Assembly (NCBI GenBank): GCA_964592755.1
Contig: CAZQFS010000001.1
Location: 1-64,000 of the forward strand
Origin: CAZQFS01 sp964592755
GTDB lineage: Bacteria > Hydrothermota > Tepidihabitantia > Tepidihabitantales > Tepidihabitantaceae
Direction of reading: 5' to 3'
DNA length: 64,000 nt
Below, piece by piece: positions 1-7,875 of this stretch. The position numbers and the translations under genes were made by a program. The number at the start of each line of letters is the position of its first letter. Position 1 is the stretch's first letter. The notes under the pieces were generated by a model. That model did not search any database. It saw only the letters and a list, made by a program, of their open reading frames with translations, and was not told the origin of the DNA.

Positions 1-1121
1 GGCCAGCCCGGGGCAAGCTGCGGGTCAACGGCGATGACCACCGCGTGACTTGAGTCAACCATCGGGCCGAAGAAGGCCTTGACCCGCAGGGAGTACGGCC
101 CGGGCTGGGTGATGCTAGAGAGGTCCCACACGGTCAGCGTATCGCGGTACGCGGGCGCGGTGCGGGTCGGGCCTGCCGGCAGCCATTGGGTCGGCTGCAC
201 CCCGGAGCCGTACTCGAGCCGGAAGCTGTCAAGCCCAGGCCCGGCAACGGTTCCGATGACCGCCGTACGGCACCACGTCGCGAGCACATCCCAGCGGGCC
301 GGTCGGTCGAGCGCTATCGCCGGGACTCCGGAATCGGGGTGGAACGCGTAGACCTGCCTTGTCTGCCAGTCGCAATTCACCACCCTGCTGCCCCGAAACG
401 CAAGCCCGGTCGGCCTGGGCCCGGGCGTGCCCGCGGCCCGGGTCACGACACCGCTTCCCGGGTCCATGCCATAGGCGATGCCTGCGTTCATGTCACAGAC
501 CCACAGAAGGGAACCGTCCCAGTCCATGTCCGCAACCATCCGGCAGGGGGCCGGGAAGCTGTCGAGCTTCATTCCGTTGGCCGGATTGAGTTTGAAGATG
601 AAACTCGGCCGAGACTGGTTTGAGTTGATGTCCGCACACCAGAGAGCTGTGCCGTCAAAGGCGAGCCCGGTCGGATTGGAGCCGGGCGACGGGAATTGCT
701 GGACTACATTCCCTGAGCCGGGGTCTATCTTGTAGATAGCGCTGGCGTAGTTGCCGGTCAGCCAGAGGTAGGTCCCGTCCCAGCACAGGCCCTTGCTCCA
801 CTCGTCCGGGGCGAAGAATGAAGTGCGCACCGTGCCCGAGTCCGGGTCCAGGGCATATACTGTTCGAGCGAAGAGGTCCACATGCCACAGGTCGGTGCCG
901 CTCCAGGCCAGGCCGAAGGGCGACGTGTCGGGCGAAGGGAAGGAGTCGATGCCGAACGGGTCCAGGGCCAAACCCGAAGCCCGAAGCCCGAAGTCTGAAC
1001 GAACGGGCGGCAGGAACTGCGGCCCGGTCGCGACGTGGCAAGGCACGCCGCATTCGGTGACAGTGACGTTGCCCGCAAGGGTACTGGCTGCCAGGACTGC
1101 AAGCACGAAGGTCATTCTCAA
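1..1121 (-). CDS. Secreted beta-propeller-like repeat protein, C-terminus beyond window
   Basis: The frame is open to the window edge, so about 373 codons are seen and the C-terminus is missing. The start is taken as TTG at 1121 because AGGAGG lies five bases upstream; an in-frame ATG follows at 1115. The first 17 residues (MRMTFVLAVLAASTLAG) form a signal peptide. The body carries at least four repeats of about 45 residues built around a G-T/S-x-L-W-x-x-D/N core (GTDLWHVD, GTYLWLTG, GTALWCAD, GSLLWVCD), most followed by an IDPGSG turn, as in NHL- or SMP30-like beta-propellers. No catalytic motif is visible. It is probably an exported surface or periplasmic protein of unknown role. Confidence 0.75.
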   Translation of the reverse strand, partial: MRMTFVLAVLAASTLAGNVTVTECGVPCHVATGPQFLPPVRSDFGLRASGLALDPFGIDSFPSPDTSPFGLAWSGTDLWHVDLFARTVYALDPDSGTVRTSFFAPDEWSKGLCWDGTYLWLTGNYASAIYKIDPGSGNVVQQFPSPGSNPTGLAFDGTALWCADINSNQSRPSFIFKLNPANGMKLDSFPAPCRMVADMDWDGSLLWVCDMNAGIAYGMDPGSGVVTRAAGTPGPRPTGLAFRGSRVVNCDWQTRQVYAFHPDSGVPAIALDRPARWDVLATWCRTAVIGTVAGPGLDSFRLEYGSGVQPTQWLPAGPTRTAPAYRDTLTVWDLSSITQPGPYSLRVKAFFGPMVDSSHAVVIAVDPQLAPGW

Positions 1122-1143
1122 GGTGTCCTCCTGTTAGCGTCTA

Positions 1144-1171
1144 ATGCTAACGCACGGCCTCTGCAAGTCAA
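1144..1171 (-). promoter_or_regulatory. Sigma70-like promoter of the secreted repeat protein
   Basis: On the minus strand TTGACT (1171-1166) is followed after 16 bases by TAGCAT (1149-1144). A small inverted repeat (GTTAGC, 7 bases, GCTAAC) lies between the -10 box and the Shine-Dalgarno. The site is only inferred from consensus. Confidence 0.5.
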
Positions 1172-1280
1172 CGTGCCGTTCCCAATCCCGAAGTTGACTG
1201 CCGCGAAGTCCGGGCAGAGGGTCGAAGGCCCGAAGAGCACCAATCCCTTCGGCTTTTCGCGGTTCAATGCCGGTTTTCGG

Positions 1281-1826
1281 CTAGTCGAGGAGCAGCAGGT
1301 GGACGTAACGCGGCTGGTCGGTCCGGCAGGTGACGACCTCGAGCCTGACGCCGGCGTTGCGGCACGTGGCGTAGACGTCGATGCCGCACGACTCCATGGA
1401 CGGCCGGGAATGCTCCGGGTGACGGCAGCGCCTGGTTACGTCGCACTCCACGCACAGACGGCAGGGGCCGGCGCCAAGCCCGAACGCCTTGTAGTGCCCG
1501 TCGAGGAACGCGGTACGTTCCAGCATGGCAAGCTGTTCCTGCAGCCTGCGGCGCTGCCGACGTTCCCTGGGCCCGTCGAAGACGAAGAGCAATGCCCAGC
1601 GGTACTCCGCGAGCATCCTTCTCGTTGTTTCCGGTGTCGGTGTCCGTGGCGGACAGGACAGCCGTTTGCCGAAACCGGAACAGCCGAACTGGCACTTCAG
1701 CCGAACCCACTCTGCGGTCACGACTTTCTGCGCCGGGATGACTTTCGCTACCGCGGCGCCGCCGGCCCGGGCCAGCGCGACGTACTTCCCGGTCCACGAT
1801 GGCACGCCGCCTGATGAGCTCCTCAT
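1281..1826 (-). CDS. DUF2284 family metal-binding protein
   Basis: This 181-residue protein matches the DUF2284 family, small cysteine-rich proteins predicted to bind metal or an Fe-S cluster; the reaction is unknown. The diagnostic N-terminal block CQFGCSGFGKRLSCPP, followed by a TPETTR stretch, lies at about residues 38-60. A second cluster (CRLCVECDVTRRCRHP) and two further cysteines follow. The ATG at 1826 overlaps the TGA of the upstream membrane protein gene (ATGA), which implies translational coupling, so I chose it over the longer upstream frame. It is the last gene of the acyl-CoA operon, and members are often found near redox and acyl-CoA genes. Confidence 0.85.
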   Translation of the reverse strand: MRSSSGGVPSWTGKYVALARAGGAAVAKVIPAQKVVTAEWVRLKCQFGCSGFGKRLSCPPRTPTPETTRRMLAEYRWALLFVFDGPRERRQRRRLQEQLAMLERTAFLDGHYKAFGLGAGPCRLCVECDVTRRCRHPEHSRPSMESCGIDVYATCRNAGVRLEVVTCRTDQPRYVHLLLLD

Positions 1827-2905
1827 TTTGTTACCTCGGTCTGTGTGCCCGTTTTGCGCCGCGACAGGTGTCTTAGCGCGAGAATGCCACCGGTGATGGC
1901 GCCGCCGTAGAAGCTGAACAGGCGCCAGAGCACCACGTAGATGCCAAGCATGTACCGGGGGCATATCATCGAGTACAGGCCGGCGGCTCCGGCCTCGGCC
2001 ACACCGCTCGCCCCGGGCGTGGGGACGAAGAGCAGGACCGAAGTCAGCAGCAGGTTGAGTCCGACTGCACGCAGTGCATTGGTGTGCACCCCCAGGCCTG
2101 CCAGCAAAGTGGCGCTCATGCTGAAGAGCGCAATGATGCAGAGCATCGTCAGCCCGATGGCGAGAATCAGATGCTTCAGGTTGTGACCGCGAAGAAAGAG
2201 GCCGAGCCCGCGCGTGAACTCCTCGAATTCCTGCAGACCCCACAGCACTGCCCGGCGCATCGCGCCCGGCCGCGGCCGGGCCGCCAGACGGTCACGCAAT
2301 GCAACCAGACTGGCCGGAAAGACGAAGCTCGCGAGAATCAGCGCCGCGCCGCCGGCAATGATGACCGTGATGTACCCGGTAAGCACCTTGAGCAGGACGT
2401 TCGACACACCGAGTCGCAGCGCCACGAACGGCGCCGCGGCGAACAGCAGCGCGTAGAACAGCACTCCGCGCATCAGCAGCACAGCCGAGGCCTTGCCCGG
2501 ACTGATGCCCCAGTGATTCATGATGTAAAGCTGGAGCGGCAGCCCACCGACCTGAAACGGCGTGACCGCGGCCATGAAGTAGCCGATGAAGATGACCTCA
2601 ATCGAGGGCAGGACGGCCATCCGGTGCTCGCTCGCGCGGGACAGTACCGCCAGCCGTGCGCCGTCAAGTCCGGCCGCCGCAAACCAGAGACCGACGGTCA
2701 GAACCAGCCAGTACCACTTGATGCGGCCCAGCCCGGAGACTGTCTCGCGGCTGGCGGTCAGGGCGATGACGACGACCGCGGCGGCGACACCGATGAAGAT
2801 GAAGACCCTCACGCCGCGCGCGATGGCGCGCCGCGTCAGGCTCGGCCCGGCATCAGCCGGCGGCAGACTCGCGTCGGGGGGAATCGGACCCGGCGTGCCG
2901 GACAT
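1823..2905 (-). CDS. Lysylphosphatidylglycerol synthase TM-region (flippase-like) membrane protein
   Basis: This 360-residue integral membrane protein has about eight hydrophobic segments. It resembles the UPF0104/LPG_synthase_TM family: RRAIARGVRVFIFIGVAAAVV at the start, a PFQVGGLPLQ motif near residue 118, and PTPGASGVAEAG near residue 297. Family members lack the catalytic aminoacyl-transferase domain of MprF and are thought to move or modify lipids. It starts seven bases after the stop of the acyl-CoA dehydrogenase and overlaps the DUF2284 gene by four bases, so it belongs to the same operon. The substrate cannot be read from the sequence. Confidence 0.8.
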   Translation of the reverse strand: MSGTPGPIPPDASLPPADAGPSLTRRAIARGVRVFIFIGVAAAVVVIALTASRETVSGLGRIKWYWLVLTVGLWFAAAGLDGARLAVLSRASEHRMAVLPSIEVIFIGYFMAAVTPFQVGGLPLQLYIMNHWGISPGKASAVLLMRGVLFYALLFAAAPFVALRLGVSNVLLKVLTGYITVIIAGGAALILASFVFPASLVALRDRLAARPRPGAMRRAVLWGLQEFEEFTRGLGLFLRGHNLKHLILAIGLTMLCIIALFSMSATLLAGLGVHTNALRAVGLNLLLTSVLLFVPTPGASGVAEAGAAGLYSMICPRYMLGIYVVLWRLFSFYGGAITGGILALRHLSRRKTGTQTEVTK

Positions 2906-2911
2906 CCCGGC

Positions 2912-4054
2912 CTAGCTCAGCAGGGTTCGCGCGATAACGATCTTCTGGACCTCGGACGTACCTTCATAGATTTCCATGCACTTCGCATCGCGGTAGTACC
3001 GCTCGACCGGGTAGTCCTTGGTGTAACCGTATCCCCCGAAAATCTGCACCGCCTCGCGCGCAACAAAAGTCGCCGTCTCGGCCGCAAACAGCTTGCACAT
3101 CGCCGACTCCTGGTTGAACCGGGTCTTGCCCGAGTCTTTCTGGTGGGCGGCGTAGTAGACGAGCATGCGTGCGGCCAGCACGCGCGTCGCCATGTCGGCC
3201 AGCTTGGCCTGAATCATCTCGAACTCGCAGATCGGCCGGCCGAACTGCTTGCGTTCTTTCGAGTAGCCGACGGCCTTGTCAAGCGCGGCCTGCGCGATGC
3301 CGACCGCCTGCGCCCCGATGTCAATGCGCGAGACGTCGAGCGTTCCCAGGGCAACCTTGAAGCCCTCGCCGACCTTGCCGAGCACGTTCCTGGCCGGGAC
3401 CTCGCAGTCATCGAACATCAGCTCGCAGTTGGCCGTGCCCCGGAGGCCAAGCAGGTTCTCGTGCTTGCCCAGCGAGAAGCCCTTGAATCCTCGCTCGATG
3501 ATGAAACCGGTGATGCCCTTCGCTCCTGCGGCCGGGTCGGTCTTGGCAAACACGATGAACAGCCCGGCCACGCCGCCGTTGGTAATGAAGCGCTTGGACC
3601 CGTTGAGGATGTAGTGGTCACCCTTGAGCACCGCGGTCGTCTCCATCGCGGCCGGGTCAGAGCCGGCATTGGGTTCGGTCAGGCCGAACGCACCCAGCAG
3701 CTCGCCGGTGGCCATCTTCGGCAGATACTTCTGCTTCTGCTCGTCGGTGCCCCAGTTGACAATCGGCCAGGCAGCCAGCGAATTGTGCACGGCGCAGATT
3801 ACTCCGGTCGAACCGCAGGCCCGCGAAATCTCCTCGATGGCGATGGCCAGCGACAGGAAGTCGAATCCGGCACCGCCGTACTGCTCGGGAATGGTCATGG
3901 AGAGCAGGCCGAGTTCGGCCATCTTTCTGATGCTGTCGTGGGGGAACTCGCCTCGCTCGTCAACTTCGGCTGCTTTCGGCTCGAGTTCTTTTGCGGCGAA
4001 CTCGCGCGCCATGTTCCGAACCATGATCTGGTCGTTCGAGTAGCTCAGGTCCAT
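2912..4054 (-). CDS. Acyl-CoA dehydrogenase (short-chain type)
   Basis: This 380-residue flavoprotein would oxidise an acyl-CoA to the 2,3-enoyl-CoA and pass electrons to an electron-transfer flavoprotein in the cytoplasm. Family signatures are AFGLTEPNAGSDPAAMETTA (FAD/substrate site, about residue 126), GSKRFITNGG, RKQFGRPICEFEMIQ and the C-terminal YEGTSEVQKIVIARTLL. The glutamate of YEGTSE corresponds to the catalytic base of short-chain and butyryl-CoA dehydrogenases. Length is typical. AGGAG lies seven bases before the ATG. It is ten bases downstream of a second, more diverged acyl-CoA dehydrogenase. Chain-length specificity is not decidable here. Confidence 0.92.
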   Translation of the reverse strand: MDLSYSNDQIMVRNMAREFAAKELEPKAAEVDERGEFPHDSIRKMAELGLLSMTIPEQYGGAGFDFLSLAIAIEEISRACGSTGVICAVHNSLAAWPIVNWGTDEQKQKYLPKMATGELLGAFGLTEPNAGSDPAAMETTAVLKGDHYILNGSKRFITNGGVAGLFIVFAKTDPAAGAKGITGFIIERGFKGFSLGKHENLLGLRGTANCELMFDDCEVPARNVLGKVGEGFKVALGTLDVSRIDIGAQAVGIAQAALDKAVGYSKERKQFGRPICEFEMIQAKLADMATRVLAARMLVYYAAHQKDSGKTRFNQESAMCKLFAAETATFVAREAVQIFGGYGYTKDYPVERYYRDAKCMEIYEGTSEVQKIVIARTLLS

Positions 4055-4064
4055 TTTTCGTCTC

Positions 4065-5195
4065 CTAGCAGGTTTCTTTCGCTTCCTTCAGTACTTCCTT
4101 GGCGATAATCATGCGCATCACTTCTGATGTGCCCTCGCCGATTTCGCCCAGCTTGGCATCACGGTAGACGCGCGCGACCGGCATCCGGTCCGTGACCGCG
4201 AGCGGGCCGATGGCGTCGATGGCGACGCCGGCCGCCCAGACCGCAACCTCAGAGGCAAAGAGCTTGGCAAAGGCACACTGCTTGTCGGCCCGGATGCCGG
4301 CGTCCTTGGTCTGGGCAGCGCTGTAGACCAGTTGACGCGCGGCCTCAACCTGAGTGGCCACATCAGAAAGCGCCTTCTGCTCGAGCTGGGTCATGTTGCG
4401 GTCCTTGAACCAGTCGACCATAGTGTCAAGCGCACACTGGGCCATGCCTAGGCAGAATGCACCGATGGATATGCGGCCTCCGTCCAGTGTTTCCATGAAG
4501 ATGCGGTAGCCGTCCATCTCTCTGCCCAGCAGGCTGTCGAACGGCAGGAGCATGTCCTCGAACACCAGCTCGGCGGTATCCGAACCCTTCAGACCGAGTT
4601 TGTGTTCGACCGACGGCACCGAGAAGCCGGGCGTGCTCGTCTCGGCGATGAAGCACGTGATGCCTTTGCGGCCGACACTGCGGTCCATGCTGGCCGCGAC
4701 GATGACCGTACCGGCATACGACGCCGAGGTGATGAACCGCTTGGAACCGTTGATAAGGTAGCCCTTGTCGGTCTTTCTGGCGGTCGTCTCGATGCCGGCC
4801 GCGTCAGAGCCGGCATTGGGCTCAGTCAGGCCGAATGAGCCGAGGTACTCGCCCCGCGCCAGACGCGGGATGTACTTCTCTTTCTGCTCCCGGGTGCCGA
4901 ACTTGTAGATGGGATAGGTGCCGAGCGAGGTGTGCGCGGCCAGCGTCAGGCCGGTTGAGGCACATACCCGCGACACCTCTTCGACGGCAATCGCGTAGGA
5001 GATGTAGTCCAGGCCCATGCCGCCCAGTTCCCTGGGCCAGGGGATGCCGAGATAGCCCCGGCTCGCCAGCTCACGCACATTGGCCTCGACAAACGCTCCT
5101 TCAACATCGCAGGAGCTGGCGGTCCTGGCGATGACGTCCAGGGCGAACGCCCGCAGCTCTTTTCTGAATCGCTGTTGCTGGTCGGACAGAATCAC
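4065..5195 (-). CDS. Acyl-CoA dehydrogenase (second paralogue)
   Basis: This 376-residue paralogue of the next gene has the same FAD/substrate motifs (GSFGLTEPNAGSDAAGIETT, GSKRFITSASYAG) and ends with GEGTSEVMRMIIAKEV, whose glutamate aligns with the catalytic base. The segment that usually reads ERxxFGxPI is altered to DRNMTQLEQKALSDV, so substrate contacts probably differ. The start is GTG at 5195 with GGGGA upstream. It lies ten bases after the CoA-transferase beta gene. Two adjacent dehydrogenases may act on different intermediates of one pathway or form a heteromer; this is inference. Confidence 0.9.
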   Translation of the reverse strand: MILSDQQQRFRKELRAFALDVIARTASSCDVEGAFVEANVRELASRGYLGIPWPRELGGMGLDYISYAIAVEEVSRVCASTGLTLAAHTSLGTYPIYKFGTREQKEKYIPRLARGEYLGSFGLTEPNAGSDAAGIETTARKTDKGYLINGSKRFITSASYAGTVIVAASMDRSVGRKGITCFIAETSTPGFSVPSVEHKLGLKGSDTAELVFEDMLLPFDSLLGREMDGYRIFMETLDGGRISIGAFCLGMAQCALDTMVDWFKDRNMTQLEQKALSDVATQVEAARQLVYSAAQTKDAGIRADKQCAFAKLFASEVAVWAAGVAIDAIGPLAVTDRMPVARVYRDAKLGEIGEGTSEVMRMIIAKEVLKEAKETC

Positions 5196-5205
5196 GCTTG
5201 TCCCC

Positions 5206-6042
5206 TCAGATGTAGTAACGGTCCGGGTCGATTCTCTCGCGCAGCAGCCTGAGCTGGCGAACCGTGGGCGGCCGGTTCACGGTCACTTTGTCTGCGACCA
5301 GCAGCTCAAACCCGGTCGCCGCCTTGACCTGCTCGACCGAGACGCCTGGATGGGTGGCGATGAGTCGCATGCGCTTTGTGTCCGGCTCAAAGTCCATCAG
5401 CGCAAGGTTGGTGACTACCCGGTAGGGACCGGTGCCGGGCGGCAGGCCGGCTTTCTCTCTTGCGCCCGGGCCGGTCAGGTACCCGGGCGTGGTCAGGAAG
5501 TCCAGCTTCGGCACGAACGAGCGCGGCTCGTGCTTGCGCATGATGACGATCGTCTTCCAGCAGAACGAGCCGACGTCGTTAGCCCCACCCGAGCCGGGCA
5601 GGCGCACCTTGGGCGGCCAGTACGGGCCGATGACGGTGGTGTTGAGGTTGCCGTACATGTCCACCTGGGCCCCGCCCAGAAACCCGTACTCGACGAACCC
5701 GCGGCAGGCGGTTTCCATGATGTCGCAGATTCCGGAGGCCGCCACCGCTTTGTAGAACGTGCGCGAGTCGCCCACGCCCAGGGGGAGCTGCTTGAGTGAT
5801 GCGCCGGTGCCGCCGAATTCGAAAATCGGCACGAGGTTCGGGGCATGAGTGCGCTTGGCCAGAGCCGCGGCCAGCATCGGGATGCCGGTACCGACGAACG
5901 CGGTCGTGCCGTCCTCCATCAATCTCGAGGCCAACGAGATGAGGAACTCCACTTCATTGTACGCCGGACTCCCGCCCCGCGTGTCGGTCCGGGATACCGA
6001 ATCCTGAACTTCGGACGGTGACGAAGGAGTGTTGGCAGCCAT
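5206..6042 (-). CDS. CoA-transferase family I, beta subunit (glutaconate CoA-transferase-like)
   Basis: This 278-residue protein matches the small subunit of two-subunit family I CoA-transferases. It has the EFGGTGAS segment (the likely site of the glutamate that forms the enzyme-CoA thioester), the glycine-rich LPGSGGANDVGS loop, and a C-terminal THPGVSVEQVKAATGFEL block typical of GctB and related proteins. The N-terminal ~25 residues before EFLISLASRL may be a non-conserved extension. ATG at 6042 overlaps the TAA of the alpha subunit gene by one base, so the subunits are translationally coupled. The acyl donor and acceptor are unknown. Confidence 0.88.
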   Translation of the reverse strand: MAANTPSSPSEVQDSVSRTDTRGGSPAYNEVEFLISLASRLMEDGTTAFVGTGIPMLAAALAKRTHAPNLVPIFEFGGTGASLKQLPLGVGDSRTFYKAVAASGICDIMETACRGFVEYGFLGGAQVDMYGNLNTTVIGPYWPPKVRLPGSGGANDVGSFCWKTIVIMRKHEPRSFVPKLDFLTTPGYLTGPGAREKAGLPPGTGPYRVVTNLALMDFEPDTKRMRLIATHPGVSVEQVKAATGFELLVADKVTVNRPPTVRQLRLLRERIDPDRYYI

Positions 6043-7013
6043 TACCGGCCTCCAATCTCTGACTCAAGCTGCTTCAGCCGGTCCATGCCGACCAGCTCGA
6101 CATACGCGGCATGGTTCTTCACCCCGTAGACCCACTTGTCAAGATATGCCTTGGTCTTGGCCGGGTCCGCAGAGTCCCTGAGGAAGCCTTGGAGGTGCTC
6201 GCCGTCGCGCCAGTAGCAGTAGCACATCTCACCCGGGTGAGACCCGTACTTCGCCTCGACCACGGCGTCAACCAGGTAGTAGGGGATGACGGTGCGGTCG
6301 GGGAACTTCCGGATTTTCTCGGTGGGAACGAGCTCCTCGCAGGAGACAATCAGCCGCTTGCAGGCACGTGCCATCTCATGGACGAAACCGGAGATGCCGT
6401 CGACCTGGCAGTTGCCGTACTTGTCGGCCCGGTGCACGTGGATGAGGCCGACGTCCATAAACAAGGCCGGTATCAGGCAGACCGGCTTGCCGGTGAACGG
6501 GTCTTCGACCACCTTGGCGCCGGAGTGCTTCAAGGTGTCCGTGCCGAGCATCGAGCGCACCGGTACGAACGGCACGCCCATCGCCGCGGCTTTGAACCGC
6601 CAGGTGATGCCGCCGTTGGACCAGTCGGTGGTCTTCACCCGGCCCGACTCGACTGCGCGGCGCAGGCAAGACGAGATGCCGTAAACTTCCCAGGCAACAT
6701 AGGTGATATCGAGCGTGTCAACAAGGTCCGCGGCCAGGAGCAGGTCAATCTCGTGAATGCCCTGGCCGGCCACGCGCAGGTGCTTCTTGCCCTGGCGGAT
6801 GACCTCGCGCACCAGGGACATGGGCGCACGCACCGTGCCGTAGAGCTCGGTGCCGATGTAGTCACCGTCGTTCACATAGCGGCTGACCGCGTCCTGCTCG
6901 GTCATGACCTTGTCCACCATCTTCGTGTTCTTCTTCGTGCGGACGAACTGGCGGAAACCGTCCGGGTCAGGCGGCTGGAACAGCTCGCCGATGCCGGATT
7001 CTATGACATTCAT
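6042..7013 (-). CDS. CoA-transferase family I, alpha subunit (glutaconate CoA-transferase-like)
   Basis: This 323-residue protein is the large subunit of the same CoA-transferase. Family features are KVMTEQDAVSRYVNDGDYIG near the N-terminus, SGAKVVEDPFTGKPV, the conserved LIHVHRADKYGNCQVDG block around residue 190, and CEELVPTEKIRKFPDRT. It is the first gene of a six-gene operon with the beta subunit, two acyl-CoA dehydrogenases, a flippase-like protein and a DUF2284 protein. AGGAGG lies six bases before the ATG and a promoter lies about 80 bases upstream. The set suggests activation and oxidation of a carboxylic acid as its CoA ester. Confidence 0.88.
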   Translation of the reverse strand: MNVIESGIGELFQPPDPDGFRQFVRTKKNTKMVDKVMTEQDAVSRYVNDGDYIGTELYGTVRAPMSLVREVIRQGKKHLRVAGQGIHEIDLLLAADLVDTLDITYVAWEVYGISSCLRRAVESGRVKTTDWSNGGITWRFKAAAMGVPFVPVRSMLGTDTLKHSGAKVVEDPFTGKPVCLIPALFMDVGLIHVHRADKYGNCQVDGISGFVHEMARACKRLIVSCEELVPTEKIRKFPDRTVIPYYLVDAVVEAKYGSHPGEMCYCYWRDGEHLQGFLRDSADPAKTKAYLDKWVYGVKNHAAYVELVGMDRLKQLESEIGGR

Positions 7014-7094
7014 GGCGTGCCTCCTGCGGTTCGCTTAGCTCCGGGGACACGACACCGCGCCGCGTCCCCCAATCGAAGGCGTTTCAACGTGTGG

Positions 7095-7122
7095 ATGTTA
7101 GATACTCCGGCCGCAAAGTCAA
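7095..7122 (-). promoter_or_regulatory. Promoter of the CoA-transferase/acyl-CoA dehydrogenase operon
   Basis: Minus-strand TTGACT (7122-7117), 16-base spacer and TAACAT (7100-7095). The leader of about 70 bases ends in AGGAGG and the start codon of the alpha subunit. No operator is evident. Confidence 0.55.
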
Positions 7123-7239
7123 CCTCGACGGCACTCCCGAACCCGACATTGGGCCACGAAAGGTGCGACGGAACTCCGTGTCCTTCGCGGCAGTCAATCT
7201 CGGGATTGGGCCGCTTCTCCGTCATCTCCCTTGCGTCCG

Positions 7240-7875
7240 TCATATCCGACCCCCAACCTCACGAAAGGCACGGTTGGCCATGCTGCCAGCCGCACCCGGA
7301 CTGGCATAGTCCATACCCTCGTCCTGAAACGACTTGACATACCGCAGACCGTGGTCAAGGACTTTGACCGCGGTTGCGTCGAGCAGAGGCAGGATTCCCT
7401 GCAGCAGCACGACCACCGACAGAACCGATTCTTCTTCGCTCGCACCCGCCGTAGGGCTGATGAGCAGCTCAATTTCCCCTGACCCCGGGCGACGGTTCAA
7501 CGTCAGCCGGGTCATTCTCGAACCGGGTGAGGGCTGTTCGGCGAGTCGAACCCGGTCGTTCACGCCTGCGTAGCGAAGCAGGTCGGAATCAGGCCAGATA
7601 CCTTCCTCGATGATCAATCGTACCATCTCAAGCAACTCGGCGGCATGTCTTTCGCTTTTCCGGTCAGACCTGGGATACCGTGCCAGTACCGCGGCGTAGT
7701 AGTGCAGGCCGAGCAGCACATAGAGCTGGCGGTTGGAGGGCAAGGAGCGTGCCTGCGCAGCATCTGTCCCGCCGGGCACAACCGCGCAAGGGACCGGCGG
7801 TGTGCCCGTGCCCATGAACAATTCCACCTGGCAGAGACGTTCCTGTTCAGTCGCCTGAGTCCGGTCGCCACTCAT
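7240..7875 (-). CDS. Hypothetical protein downstream of glnS
   Basis: I do not recognise this 211-residue protein. The start at 7875 is chosen because its ATG overlaps the TGA of glnS (ATGA). The sequence is soluble and rich in leucine and arginine. A helical stretch (RQLYVLLGLHYYAAVLARYP) is followed by an amphipathic region and a segment with several acidic residues. No signal peptide, membrane segment or cofactor motif is visible. It is the last gene of the tRNA-Ser/gltX/glnS operon, so it may be expressed with the synthetases, but nothing in it suggests tRNA binding. Confidence 0.6.
   Translation of the reverse strand: MSGDRTQATEQERLCQVELFMGTGTPPVPCAVVPGGTDAAQARSLPSNRQLYVLLGLHYYAAVLARYPRSDRKSERHAAELLEMVRLIIEEGIWPDSDLLRYAGVNDRVRLAEQPSPGSRMTRLTLNRRPGSGEIELLISPTAGASEEESVLSVVVLLQGILPLLDATAVKVLDHGLRYVKSFQDEGMDYASPGAAGSMANRAFREVGGRI

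Noticed and set aside
2084..4108. 674-codon plus-strand frame opposite the acyl-CoA dehydrogenase and flippase genes
   Set aside because: It mirrors strongly supported minus-strand genes; its product is low-complexity with excess Arg, His and Gln and has no domain. Similar long mirror frames at 6111-7337, 9441-10838, 19201-20460 and 23783-25525 are dismissed for the same reason.
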